A stretch of 64,000 nt of DNA from Sternotherus odoratus. Its lineage: Eukaryota > Chordata > Testudines > Kinosternidae. Shown here in pieces: positions 46,885 to 58,602 of the stretch (position 1 is its first letter; the number at the start of each line of letters is the position of its first letter). The notes below the pieces were generated by a model that was given only the letters and a program-made list of their open reading frames with translations, had not been told where the DNA came from and did no database searches. Made by a program: the position numbers and the translations under genes. The stretch covers positions 59,739,840-59,803,839 of the forward strand of contig JAVMKO010000002.1 of assembly GCA_032164245.1 (NCBI GenBank), in the 5' to 3' direction.

Positions 46885-48200
46885 ATGCTCTGTACTCACC
46901 CCAACCTTTTTAATATTTCCATAAGTGGCATGCCTCCAACTAAATCATGAAAATTTGGGTATGCAGATGATCTTGCCATGACAATTCAAGCACCAAACCT
47001 CCATGACACTGGGAAAACATTAACCGAGGACCTCCAAACTATGGAACAATACTTTTGGGAATGGAAGCTTAAACTAAACCCTGGAAAAACAACAGTAAGC
47101 ACATTTCATCTTGATAACAGGAATGCCAATAACACAAAGTAGCTTTCTATGGTAAAAATGTGCAACATGATTACACACCAACGTACTTCAGAGTGGACTC
47201 GACCACATCCTTACCTTCCATGATTGCCTTGAGGAGATAACTGCAAAGATAAAAATGAGAGGCAACATAATTTAGAAAATAGCAGGCACAACCTGAGGTG
47301 CATCACCTCAGCATTGTGAACACCTGCAATAGTATTTGTATATTTGGTAGCTGAATATTGTTCACCCATATGGAGACTTGACCTGACCACGTGACTTGAC
47401 ACCCAGCTGAATACAGGGAATTGGTGCATCACTGGAACCCTTAAGTTGACCCCAGTGCCATAGCTACATGTTCTATTTAACTTCATTCCCCCATGAATAC
47501 ACCAAATTGCTGCAATACTCCGTGAAGCTCAGTGAACCCAGGAAAACAGATGTCTTCCTATCCACCAAGACCTTGACAGTGCCTTCCCCCACATAATCTC
47601 TTAAATTTTACAAGTCTTTCTGGGAACATCCGCTTTGACTCATGCAATCAGACTTTGATTGGTAGGAGGTTTGGAATGCTGATTGGGTGAATAAAGTCTT
47701 AAAAAATAAGCACCTTGTGCCACATCCCACGCAGAAGGTTCCTGGGTTCAATCTTCCACAGTCATCTTGGTCAACTCTGAACTGAATCTAAACCAACCAT
47801 GATAGATGCAGACATCTAATGCACTTGGGTAGATCGGCTGTAGATATGCAAATTTAGCTACGTTACTAACGTAGCTGAAGTCGGCGTATCTACAGCCGAC
47901 TTACCTGCCGTCCTCGTGGCGGCGGTCGGTGGCGCACTCCCCCGTCAACTCCAGCTTGCGCCTTTTGGCGAGCTGGAGTTTCAGAGTCGACGGGGGCGCT
48001 GCCGGTGATCGATTTATCGCGTCTTGACGAGATGCGATAAATCGATCGCCAAAAGATTGATCCCTCCCCGCTGTAATGAAGACAAGCCCAAGGACTCCCT
48101 AGCATGTGAATGTGGTTCCCCACGACAAACCATCAAACATATTACCACCTACTGCCCAATTTATAAATATGAAGGTGGCATCAATCACTACAATAAATTC
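46885..48200 (+). mobile_element. Non-LTR retrotransposon relic with reverse-transcriptase motif
   Basis: Around 46945-46985 the frame reads KFGYADDLAM, the catalytic YADD box, followed by EDLQTMEQYFWEWKLKLNPG and KTTVSTFHLDNRNANN. After an interruption at about 47825-48090 a terminal piece reads DSLACECGSPRQTIKHITTY and CPIYKY, the C-x-C...H...C zinc-knuckle-like end of such ORF2 proteins. Stops and frameshifts are frequent. It is not CR1-like in sequence; clade not assigned. Confidence 0.68.
47825..48090. mobile_element. Second copy of the multi-hairpin Harbinger MITE
   Basis: It carries 'cagctacgtt'/'aacgtagctg' palindromes, a 'aactccagctt' hairpin pair and a 'cgatttatcgcgtctt' hairpin, as in 41756-42061. 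The right end (complement of GGGCTTGTCTTCATTACAGC) is intact; the left end appears truncated. It interrupts the LINE relic. Confidence 0.68.
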
Positions 48201-48569
48201 AACCACTTCTGATGTAGCCATTTGACTCGATAAAGTTCAGGTGAAATTGTAGTTGCTACTCTACATCAGCCATATCGAAGAAGAAATGGAGAATTTAACT
48301 GGGTGACTTTTTGTTCCTGAGTTTGAGACTATGTGGAGAACCTCAAGGCTTCAGTGACTGGTGCTGGGATCTAAATTGGAGGACTTTGATGGCCCAGCAG
48401 TATCTCCTGAAGTGTAACCATCCATGTCTGTATCTTCACTACTGTTTAACGCAAGATTACAAACATGTAATTCTCTGGCTCTTCCTTCAGTATAGTAATG
48501 AAAAGCACTGCAAGGTGGAACATTAACAAAAATCCCTCTATTGCTGTTCTTTAATATGAAGTTAATATA

Positions 48570-49260
48570 CAATCATACCATCATTAGAACATAAGAATGG
48601 CCATGCAGGATCATGCAAATGGTTCATCTAGCCCAGTATCCTGTCTTCTGACTGTGGCTGGAGCCAGATGCTTCAGAACACGCACATAGCCCGTCAGGGT
48701 AATCTGCTGGTGGGTTGTGAGACATTGTTTACATTGACCGTCAGTAGCTCTCAGTGGTCGCAGTTTGCTGTTGCTGGCCAATGGGAGCTGCAGGAAGCAG
48801 CGCGAGCTGCATGGGCATGCTGGTTGCGGCTTCCCGCAGTTCCCGTTGGCCGAGAACGACGAACTGCAACCACTGGGAGCTGCAGATGGTCAACATAAAC
48901 ACTGTTTTGTGGCCCACCAGCGGACTATCCTGTGGGGCCGCATGCAGCCCATGGGTTGCAGATCCCTACTACTGCTTCAAAGGGAATGAACAGAACAGGG
49001 TAATTATCAAGTGATCTATCCCCTGTCATCCAATCCCAGCTTCTGACAGTCAGTGGCGCAGGGACCCCCAGTATATGTGGTGGTGTCCCTGACAATTTTG
49101 GCTAATAGCTAATTCTATTTTTAATCCATTTATGCTTTTGGGCCTTCACAGCATCCCCTGGGAACATGTTCCACAGGTTGACTCAGCATTGTATGAAGAA
49201 GTATTTTCTTATGTTTGTTTTAAACATGCTGTCTATTATTACTATGTAATAAAATGTGAA
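48570..49260. mobile_element. CR1-related 3'-end repeat with nested MITE
   Basis: 'gaacataagaatggccatgc', 'tcatctagcccagtatcctg', and later 'ggaatgaacagaacagggta', 'ctgtcatccaatcccagctt' form one repeat, split at about 48679-48978 by GC-richer sequence with 'cccgtcagggtaatctgctg' at the left and 'gggttgcagatccctactac' at the right. Confidence 0.6.
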
Positions 49261-49639
49261 AGTAACATCAAAATTAAAGGCACGATTGTCCCTTTGGTCC
49301 CTCACTGGGTAGGAGCTTACAGGGCTTCAGAGTGAAGAAGAGACATGAATTCCTAATTCTGTTAATTCTATGGATCTGTGGGGAATGGAACACCTGAGAT
49401 TGATGGAAGCTGGATCTATCTGATATGGGCAGCTGGTCCTCTTTGCTGTTCCTTTCTCCCTTCTTTCCCACTGGAAAGATACTTCTCTAACAGACTTGCT
49501 GTCATTGACTCTGTGTATATGATTTATACACAGAGTCCAGAACAATATCCTATATCATTCTAATGAGGGGTGAACCATACCTGTGATCAATCCATGGGTA
49601 CTACTTGTCAGCGAAAGGCCTGAACCAGAGCCATAGAAT

Positions 49640-50094
49640 TCAAGGTCAGAAAGGGCCACCCGATCACCTAGACTGGCCTCCTGTACATCAGGGGCCACCA
49701 GCACCACCCAGAAACTGCAAACCCAACAAACAAAATTAGACCAAGGTATCACAGCCCTCAGGAGACTAAACTATTGTTTGCCACAGGCACAGACTAGGAG
49801 GGACTGAGGTGCGTCTGCATGAGACCCCTGCAGTGGCAGGGAGTTGGTTAAATGATATAGACCCAGATGTTCTTGAAAAGCAACCCGCACCTAATGCTAC
49901 AGAAGAAGGTGAAAAATCCCCAAGGTCACTGCCAATCTGATGCAGGAGAAAATTCCCTCCCAATCCCACATATGGCTATCAAATACATGCTGAGTATCTG
50001 AGAGAACCCACTAGCCAAGAACATGAGAGAGCGAATTCCACTACCATCTCAGAGTACCAGCTTACCTCATTCAGTGTCCTGTCTCCAGCTGTGG
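49640..50094 (-). mobile_element. CR1-type repeat, 3' part, left of the inversion
   Basis: On the minus strand: 'ccacagctggagacaggaca', 'ttgggagggaattttctcct', 'gattggcagtgaccttgggg', 'ttcaccttcttctgtagcat'. This is the 3' end of a CR1-like element. Its 5' continuation is not adjacent but lies at 52040-54007 in the opposite orientation. Confidence 0.7.
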
Positions 50095-50114
50095 CCATCT
50101 TTCATGGTTTGAAT

Positions 50115-50761
50115 TCTTGCATAAACATTAGAAGCATCGATATATGAGGTTAGATGGTTTATCTTCTCCCTTGCATGGACTGAATTCATTATTAAAGAGG
50201 TCAGCCCACCACCACAAACTGGGCTTGAGCGAACAAAGAACATGCATTTAGAATTTGTCACTCGGGGATCATTCTGAGGAATAATGATGGGGAAGCAGGG
50301 TGGATCATTAGTACACACTGAGCTACAAAATTGTCCATCAGAAAACCCAGACATACTCAGTGCAGGCACTGTCTGATCCAAGTCATGGTCTAAAAACTGT
50401 CCCCACTGCATGAGCATAGGAGTGTACCTATTATCAGGAGTTATGGTCTCTGTATCAATCATTTCTGTGGAAATAAGCCTTGGTAGTGGAAGAGGATAGC
50501 CATTATACAAAGAGTCAAGACCGACGCTTCTGGATAAGTTAAAGCCATTTTCATACACAGGTTTAAGGATCCGTTTGAAAGCAATCAAAGAGGCACCCCA
50601 CATTGGGTGCTGTAGGTTGTTGCATGTTCCATCGTAGCTTCTGTACTTTTGATGGAAACAGATGTCAGAGCAGTTTGGGAAATGCCTGTGATCTGCACAT
50701 CCAGAGAGATTGGCAATCAGACTGAGGTAGTGTGGGTAAACCAGGTCATTGTAGCGAAACT
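50115..50761 (-). pseudogene. PXDNL: PXDNL exon: first half of heme-peroxidase exon, inverted
   Basis: On the minus strand, after a TGTGTTTCAG acceptor (50762-50771), about 217 codons read open: [91 protein letters not shown], and [15 protein letters not shown]. The distal histidine of the LDHDL motif is at 50385-50387 and the preceding aspartate (heme-linking in the family) at 50388-50390. Homology stops at NVYA (50118); past it the minus strand enters repeat sequence and soon a stop. The phase fits the plus-strand exon ending at 35895, so this segment has flipped relative to the rest of the gene. It cannot be spliced to its neighbours in this orientation. Confidence 0.92.
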
Positions 50762-52039
50762 CTGAAACACAACATTTGAAGAAATTAATTGATCTCATAT
50801 AAAAGAGAAGTGTAAGAATCCATGTGATATTCTTAAGTTCAATAGTAATTAATGGTGTTTATACCTGGATAAAAGTCTCTATCATAAAGTGTTTGTCATG
50901 AAATAGGCCTTACTGAATTTCTGATAGACTGGGGGCTTGCTCCTGGAGATGTTAATGGAAAATCTCCCATTGATTTAAACAGGGGGCAGGATTGGGCTGT
51001 GAAGGAAACACTGAAGTGATAGCAACAACAGCTAAAGTGAGGCATGATGTGAATACCAGAGAGGGCTAAAAAATAATACGAAAATGCTAAAAGCTCTATA
51101 AAACAGGTTTGAAGTATGCGCAGGTAACAACCAACTGATATTTAAGATGGAAAACGCAAGCTAATATAGCTGGAAGATGAGGGAGGAGGGAGAGAAGCCT
51201 TATCAATGGGAGGCAGATATCTGGAAGGCAGTAATGCTGAGAGAGGACTAAGAGTGATAGTGCAAATTAAATTTCATCTAGCAATGCAACATGGGAGCAA
51301 AAAAATGTATCTTGTTTCTGTTTTTAAAGCAAAGACATTGTGTCACAGACTAGGGAGGTAATAATCACTGATGAAACCAGACCGAGAATACTGCATTCAG
51401 TTTTTGAAACTGAATGATAGCAAGTTTTAGATACACTGGAGAAAATTCAGAGAAGAAGAAGAACTGACAATATTTAAGGGGCCGAAGGGATTGATTTATG
51501 AAGAAAGATAAAAAGAAATGTAATAGCTTGGCCAAACAAAGGCTAAGGGGGATTTTAGAACTGTCTTCAAGTATTTGGTGGATAGAAACATCAAAGAGAA
51601 AGAATGCACCAGGGGATGAGAATAAACTTATAGGAGGATATTGGGAAAAGGAAACATAGGCTGACCATTGGAAAATCATCTTTAAACAGAAAAATACATT
51701 AGCCTAGAGAAGACACTCTCACTGAAGGTGGTGAATGATCTATCATTTCAGGAATTTAAAATTGACCTGAATAAAACACTGGAAAGTATACTGTAGGAAT
51801 GAATATGGGATTGGCATGGGATAGACTACTGGCAGAAGTTTTTAATATTATTTCCATCTCTAATTTATACAGTTCCATAAATCATACAAAAATACCCTGC
51901 AGAAATCAGAATATTCTTTGAGTTATTTATAATATTTTCACTACTCCTCTAAAGCTCTTCTACACATTTCCATGGTAACTCACTGTACATCAGTGCCACA
52001 CCCTGCCCACAATAAATATCTCTTGTAATGAACTCCATT

Positions 52040-54007
52040 ACTAAGAAACTGGATAAAGGGGAGACTACAGCAGGTCATATTGAAAGGTGCACAGTCAGTT
52101 TGGAGGGAGGTCCCTAGTGGAGTTTCTCAGGGTTTGGTCTTGTGACCAATCTTATTTAACATTTTAATTAACGAGCTTACCACAAAAATGGGAGTAAGCT
52201 AATAAAATCTGTGGGTGACACAGAGTTGGGAGACACTGCCCAGACAAAGGAGGATCAGAATATCATATAAGATTTGGATGACCTTGAAAACTGGAGTAAT
52301 AGAAATGGGATGAAATTTAATAATGGAAAGTGCAAGGTCATATACCTAGGTAGTTGTGACAGAATGTACTCGTGTCCACACCCTGAACACCATTGCAATA
52401 ATCTTTATATAAAGTATGCCTTATGAGATATTTAAAAACTCAATTTGGTGACCAATAATATCATGGCAAAATGCATGTAGCAGTGTTATAAGTGAAGCTA
52501 TAAATGTAAGATGAGATCATGAGTAAAAGTATGTTTTCTAGAAAAGGGAGTGGGCCAAACCAGTGCCTTGGAGACAAAGAGCAAGCTGATGCCTCAGTCA
52601 GGTGTAAACAAGGCTGCTCGTCTATTATTTGCTAAATGGCCATTCTTTGGCAGGAAAGAGGACAAGGGCAAAACAATCTACCTCTTAGCAAAGAAACAGC
52701 TTGGCGTTGCTTTCCACACAGTCTGCCTGTTGCTTTTCTCCCAGCTGGAAATGCTTCACAAAACAGGCAAACTTTTGCAAGGCACCCCCTCTTCCTTCTT
52801 TTCTGTCCATCGATTCACTGCACAAAATGGGACAAAGGAAGCCACCATTAAACAGAGGAAGGGGTGCTGGCCTAAGAAATGTAGCCTAAGAAATGTAGCC
52901 AGTAAGACTATTGAGAGAAAAATGTTGCTTTGACTTTAACATAGTTTTGGAAGTTAGGCATTAGTTGTGTTTTGTCTTTATTCTTGTATCTTATTTTTCT
53001 AACCATTTCTGATGTTTATGCCTCATTAGTTGTATTCACTTAAAATCTATCCTTCTGTAGTTAATAATCTTGTTTTATTGTTTTATCTAATCTGGTATGT
53101 TTAAATTGAAAGGTCTGAAGAACTAGGAAGATGACATAATATTATCTTAAGGACATATATTTCTGGGGGGAAATCTAAGACAGTGTGTGTTGGAGTCACC
53201 TTGCAGTATCACCAAGGCTGGTAAAAGCCAAGGTGTGGCTGGTGGGCTGCAGCACACACACAGACATAGCTGGAGGCTGTTTGTGAGAACAAAAGGCTAC
53301 AGTTGCAAAGCAATGTAAAGGGAACCCCGTCTTACAGGACAGGGATGATATGTCTACTTATTAGTCTGGTCTGTACCATAGGTATGTCACAGCTATATTC
53401 TGCTCTAAATTGGGGCTGTACCAGCTGGAAACAACAAAGTAGGACCTGGTGTATTGGTTGATGTCAGGATGACTATGAGCTGCTAATGTGATATGACTGA
53501 AAAAAGGCTAATGAAATCCTAGGATGCATCAAGTGAGGTATTTCCAGCAGAGACAGGGAAGTATTATTACCATTATACAAGGCACTGGTGAGACCTCATG
53601 TGGAATACTGGGTGCAGTTTTGGTTTCCCATGCTAAGGAAGATGAATTCAAACTGGAACAGATGCAGAGAAGGGCAACTATGATGATTAGAGGAATGTAA
53701 AACCTACCATCTGAGAGGAGACTTAAGGAACTTAGCTTGTTTAGCCAAACAAAAAGAAGGCTGAGGAGAAAGATGATTGCTTTCTATAAATGCATCAGAG
53801 GGATAAACACGAGGGAGAGAGAGGAGTTATGTTGGCACAAGAATAAAAGGATATAAACTGTCCATCCACAAGTTTAGGCTTGAAATTAGATGAAGGTTTC
53901 TAACCATAAGAGGAGAGGATTTCTGTGCAACTTTGGAGCTGTGATGTGCCCTGCATCTTATTCCCCTGTGTTTGAGTCTGATCTACTCAGCATAGCATAA
54001 ATTCATG
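52040..54007 (+). mobile_element. CR1-type LINE, 5' part, inside the inversion
   Basis: 'gagtttctcagggtttggtc', 'ttggtgaccttgaaaactgg'-like text, 'ggtgtattggttgatgtcag', 'tactgggtgcagttttggtt' and 'gaagatgaattcaaactgga' follow the sense CR1 reverse-transcriptase region. It ends at the right inversion junction and its 3' end is found at 49640-50094. Interrupted at 52355-53391. Confidence 0.7.
52355..53391. mobile_element. LTR-like insertion in CR1
   Basis: It starts TGTGACAGAATG and ends ATGTCACA, about 1037 bp, within CR1 sequence that resumes after it. Target duplication is not clear (GTAGT / GCTAT). No retroviral genes; a 127-codon open frame inside is not recognised. Confidence 0.6.
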
Positions 54008-54020
54008 ATTCAAACCATGA

Positions 54021-54571
54021 AAGATGGTTGGTGTGGAAATGCAACATATTACCTATAGCCACTGGCTACCCAAGTTCCTTGGTGACCATGGCATGAAGAT
54101 GATGGGTGACTACAAAGGCTATAACTCTAATGTGAATCCTGGGATTATTAATGCCTTTGCAACTGCAGATTTTAGGTTTGGTCACACATTGATTAATCCG
54201 ATTCTTTATCACCTGAATGAGACCTTTGGAGAAATCCCACAAGGCCCCCTTCCACTCCACAAAGCTTTCTTTTCACCATTCCGGATAATCCGGGAAGGTG
54301 GCATTGATCCACTCCTGCGTGGCCTTTTTGGTGTTGCTGCTAAAATGCGAGTATCTTCTCAGCTTTTGAACCTGGAGTTGACAGAGAGGCTTTTTTCCAT
54401 GGCACACTTAGTGGCTCTCGATCTGGCAGCTACGAATATCCAGAGGGGGCATGACAATGGGATTCCTCCATACGTTAACTATAGGGTTTTCTGTAATTTA
54501 ACCTCAGTTGAGAAGTTTGAGGATCTTCACAATGAGATTAAAGAGGCAAAGATTAGAAAAAAGCTGAAAAA
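54021..54571 (+). pseudogene. PXDNL: PXDNL exon: second half of heme-peroxidase exon
   Basis: About 183 open codons read [80 protein letters not shown] and [20 protein letters not shown]. The proximal heme histidine of FRFGHTL is at 54183-54185. The donor is GTGAGT at 54572. In the family this is continuous in one large exon with the segment now inverted at 50115-50761. Upstream of KM there is no usable acceptor in frame: the codon just before is TGA and the sequence is repeat-derived. About 100 residues between NVYA and KMVG are absent, including the W-F-R-E-H-N region that supplies the distal arginine and the second heme-linking acid. Confidence 0.92.
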
Positions 54572-54699
54572 GTGAGTATTAGTGAAAATACACTTATTGT
54601 GTGTGATACATGACAGTGATTACTATATCTTACTGCCTCAGAGGCCATGGCAAGTCTGTTTTTAAATGGTTTAAAATTGCTTAACTGCAAACTCCTTCT

Positions 54700-55990
54700 T
54701 AGAATCTTAGTCGCGCACCCCTCTCCCTCTTCATGCAATTTCTTTTTTTGTTCTTCAAATGAGATTGATGAGATCTCTCTCCTTCCAGATATCCATCTCT
54801 CTTCCTCTGTCTTCCCTCAGCCTTTCTCAGACCATTTCCTCCTGCTTCCCAATAACTGGTACTGACCTTTTTTTTGCATCCTCTCCTCAAGTGTACCACC
54901 TACCTTTTTGACTCCATTCATCTCCCATCTGAATTCTCTTACACCCACTTTTAACCTCTCTTCTTCTGTTGTAATTAACTTGTCATTCTCCTCTGCCTTC
55001 TTTCCTGTAAGCATGATAAGGTTTCCTCATCCTCAGTCCTATGTATCTCTCCAGCTATCCTTCCTTCTCCAAATACACTGGATGAGCCATTTATAGCGCT
55101 TTACCTGACTTCCTTTCCATCATCTCCATCCTGGATCTCCTGCCCCGAGTCTGGCTTCCACCCTTTCCACTCCACCAGAACTTCTTGTACAAGATTTCTA
55201 ACAAACTTTTCTTGACCAAATCTACAGACTTCTACTCCATCCTAATCCACATTAATTTTTAGCTGTGTTTGACAGTGTTGATCATATCCTCCTGTCATAA
55301 GTATGAAGTGCCTTAGAATTACTGTTTTACCTGTGAAGGGTTAAACCTAAAACAGGAAAAGGGATGATGTATCGGAGCTGCTAATACCTGGCAGATTTAA
55401 CTTAAGCTGGTAAAATAAGCTTGGGGGGTGATTTGTCTTTCATGCGGGGTCCCCACATCTTTACCCTAGAGTTCAGAGTGGGGAAATATAACCTTGACAC
55501 CTCCTTTTCGGCATCTTATCTTTTCTTGTTTATTTTATACAGTCTTCTACTGATTCTTCTTCTCTAATCACTCTTTGTGTCTTTTAGGTGGCTTCTCCTC
55601 TATTCTCCCTTTTTACTGTGGAGTCCAGACGAGCTCTGTGTTTGGCTCCTTCTTCTGATTTGTGTACCTTTTCTCTGGGTGATCTCATCTGCTCACATAC
55701 TCCCAGCTACTGTCTGTACATTGAAGATGACCAGAGCTACCTCTCTACTCTATACCTGACACTCCTCATCTAGTCCTGCATCTCACATGGTTTATCTCAC
55801 ATCTGCTTCTGATGTATTGCCATCAATTTAAATTTAATATGGACAAAACAAGACTCCTTATCTGTCCTCTGAAATCTTCTCTGCTTTCCCCACTTACTGT
55901 CAAACACACCATTCTTTCATTTCTTTCTTGATGCTTGCTTATCTGCTTCTCCCACAACTGCTTCTGGGTTGATTCCATGCTGAACTCTTT
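54700..55990 (+). mobile_element. L2-type LINE relic
   Basis: A C/T-rich plus strand with broken reading frames, including 'tgtttgacagtgttgatcat' (F-D-T-V-D-H of the L2 reverse transcriptase) at 55266-55285 and 'tacattgaagatgaccagag' near 55719. Interrupted at 55293-55499. Strongly decayed. Confidence 0.6.
55293..55499 (+). mobile_element. Short LTR with perfect 5-bp target duplication
   Basis: It starts TGTCATAAGTATGAAGTGCC and ends CTTGACA. The flanks are CCTCC at 55288-55292 and 55500-55504. Both ends match the LTR at 42669-43427, but the middle is missing (207 versus about 760 bp), so it is an internally deleted LTR form. Confidence 0.8.
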
Positions 55991-58550
55991 ACATGAGGAA
56001 TCCCCTACCTAAGCTAGTTCATGAGTACACTGATCTGATCACCAATTACTCCCCATGACCCATAGCTGTTGTGAGACCTAGTCAACAAATAAGTCAGCGG
56101 AGATATTAATTTGTGATGATCTGGTAATGGAACAAATTTCCACCAAACAGAATATTAGCTTTCAATAGTTACAATATTATCTTACTGATGAGTTGCCCCC
56201 ATTTTTCCTCCTGCAGTCTCCTCCTTACTGTCTTGTCCCCCCCTCCAACCCAGTGATATTATGTTTAATACTAGCTTGAAAATGCTTTTGTTTACTTAAG
56301 CAAACAGCTTGTTGGTTGTGTGGTTGAAACAATAATTTAAATGTCAAATGCTAGATTGACCTTACTAAAGATCTGTTGCAGAATGAGTGCAGCAGAAAGA
56401 ATTTCCCCCAATGTGGTTCTAGTCTCTCTAATGTGCCTCAACCCTAACTTGGAGGGACCATAATTAAAAGTGAAATGATGGGTCATTTTCCATGCTATTT
56501 GCTTCTCTGTTGGACTCCCAACAACGCTGATAAGTAGTGCCATCATGACTATCACTATTGGTTTTCTGATGCAAACACCTGTGCATTTGGAAGTGGACTG
56601 TGATGATGAACTCATTCCATGTAGGCTAACAAATAGCAGTCAGATAGTAATGATTTTCTGTCATTCCCAACCTAAGCTGGATTCAAACTGTTGACCTAAG
56701 GTGACTGGTGCTCTATCCTTTTTCCGGTGTTTATGGAGAAATATAGGGATTTGTTATGAAGACTTTGAGCATCTCCAAGAAAATGTACATAACCCTTTTT
56801 AGTAGAATAGTCTCACTAGCTGCACATGGCTTGCAGAGTTGTTTAACATATATAACACATTATAGATATACTGTAGTATAGCAATTTTTAAAAAAACGTA
56901 TGTTTTCTTTCACTAGCCTTTAAATATGATGAAATAAGGAAGTAGTAATGGTTTATAATGAACTCAAGAGAGCTTAACAAAATAAATAGTCACTCAGCCT
57001 TCCCTTTGTGTTGTAAAAAGCATGGGGAAGGTCAATGACACGGCTAGTTAGCTTCTTGTTCTCTAAGGATATGTCTGCATTGGACCTGAGGTGTATTTTC
57101 CAGCTTGGACACACATACTCATGCTAGTTCTGATTGAGCCCATGGACTAAAAATAGCAACGTAGCTGGCAGCCCTGAATCAATCCCATCTGAAACACTAG
57201 TACTAATATGTATTCAGGGCATCTAGCCTGTACCATCACCTGTACACTCATAGCAACACTGCAATTATCCTATAGGGTGTGCATTATATTGTCTATTCTC
57301 TCCCTTTCCAAAGATTGCATATCATTCTGCTATTGCTTTGTATTTTTTTCCATTTTCTTGGTTGCATAGGCCTTGATCCTATGAAGACTTACGGCTGTTT
57401 GTAACTTACCACACAGGCATAGGCAGTGTTTCATGTTCAGATTTATAGTCATGATGTCAAACAATTAACTCAGTTGAAGTTTTATTTAAGTAAGACAATC
57501 AAGCATTTCCCTAAAGGTCAAAAGTATTGAGTAAAAAAATGACACAGATCCATTATTTAATAATACACTTCGGTCTAGCTAAATTCAGCTTATTGAAAAC
57601 ACATGAGAGTCAGCTAAAGTTCAGTATAAAATGAGTGTGGCTAATAAAGTACAGGCCTACTAGGGCAAAGACATGCATTTACCCAAAAGAAAGACAATGG
57701 TGTTTAAAGAGGGCTAAGATAGAAGAAAAGTCTGGGATGTTTGGTCAAGAAATCATGAGTTTAATGTAAAAAGAATATATAAAAGATAAATTTTAGTAGC
57801 AGTAGTCTTGTTGAAATCAATGACCTTCTGTACCTAATGACTATAAAAATGAAATCTCAAGCCTTTCTAAGTCTAAAAGCAAAATCTGGGTCCTGTTGTG
57901 CTGGTGAGGAGCTACTTTCCCAATGATTCAGAGTTTCCATCCTTGTTCTGCAGGGTCTTGGAATAGCCATGAAATGTTGCTTTTCCAGTAACTATTTAGA
58001 TCTTGAAAAGGCTGATGGAGATCTTTTATAGAACTTCATCTGAGCTATTTCATGGTCGTCCAAAAGTTAGTGTCAGTGAAGGCCTAATGTCGTAAAGACA
58101 ATTAGGACTTGTCTACATGACAAACCATGTCAGAGGGGTGTGATTTGTAAAACACCCTAATGTACTTTGCCTTAACTGCCCAGTGTATTTCCAGTAGATC
58201 TTGATATTCGTATTGTTTGAACATCACTCAGATACCAGTCAACCTTGTCTCACGTGGTATAAATTTGCAAAGCTCCATTGACACTTACACCAATATATAC
58301 CAAGTGAGGAGCTGGCTTTAAAAGTTTACTTTGTTTGGTATAATACTGCTTAGATGTAGTAGCTGACGATGATTCTTACCTGAGTTGAAATTCAAACAGT
58401 ACAAATATCAAAATCCACTACATCTGTTTTCTTTGCTAAAATAACATGGCTGAAAAATGTATATTCATTTTATTATTGTGTTTGGTATTCAAAGAAGAAG
58501 CCAACGTTAGGTCAGAGCTAGATCTACTCATCCAAATATATAATATATAT

Positions 58551-58602
58551 GTGTATGAGACACAGCAATATATATATATATATATTGCTGTGTCTCATAC
58601 AC
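58551..58602. repeat. Perfect 52-bp palindrome
   Basis: GTGTATGAGACACAGCAATA followed by TATATA reads into its exact reverse complement, with no spacer. It would form a cruciform or hairpin. No repeat family recognised. Confidence 0.9.

Larger units (their letters stand above)
35896..50094. other. PXDNL intron between pre-peroxidase and peroxidase exons, transposon-rich
   Basis: No exon is seen. Main contents are listed separately: Helitron C, a composite MITE, the CR1 nest, SINE-tailed retroposon, LINE with RT motif, Harbinger MITE, CR1 3' ends. 35896-36630, 37900-38050, 39200-40420, 43730-44930 and 48220-48570 show nothing clear. 45890-46560 is repeat-like (possible antisense LTR) but unclassified. 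Confidence 0.5.
50762..54007. other. Inverted intron segment: CR1 pieces and an LTR
   Basis: 50772-51330 shows nothing clear. 51340-51800 is CR1-like ('ctggagaaaattcagagaag'). 52040-54007 is a CR1 copy in plus orientation (RT phrase 'ggaggtccctagtggagttt') interrupted by the LTR at 52355-53391. Formerly this was the intron sequence upstream of the peroxidase exon, in the opposite orientation. Confidence 0.65.
50095..54027. other. Inverted segment with 20-bp inverted duplicate at both ends
   Basis: The 20-mer ATTCAAACCATGAAAGATGG lies on the minus strand at 50095-50114 and on the plus strand at 54008-54027, exact in both. Between them sits the flipped first half of the peroxidase exon and the 5' part of a CR1 element. 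Flipping the segment restores the exon orientation and makes the CR1 halves contiguous. Confidence 0.85.

Noticed and set aside
52550..52933. 127-codon open frame.
   Set aside because: Lies inside an LTR-like insertion in CR1; no recognisable domain and overlapping frames are open too.
50095..54027. Explaining the minus-strand peroxidase exon as a separate antisense gene or plain misassembly.
   Set aside because: Exon phase fits the neighbouring PXDNL exons, a CR1 copy is split at the same points and re-joins when flipped, and a 20-bp duplication marks both ends. Misassembly cannot be fully excluded without reads.
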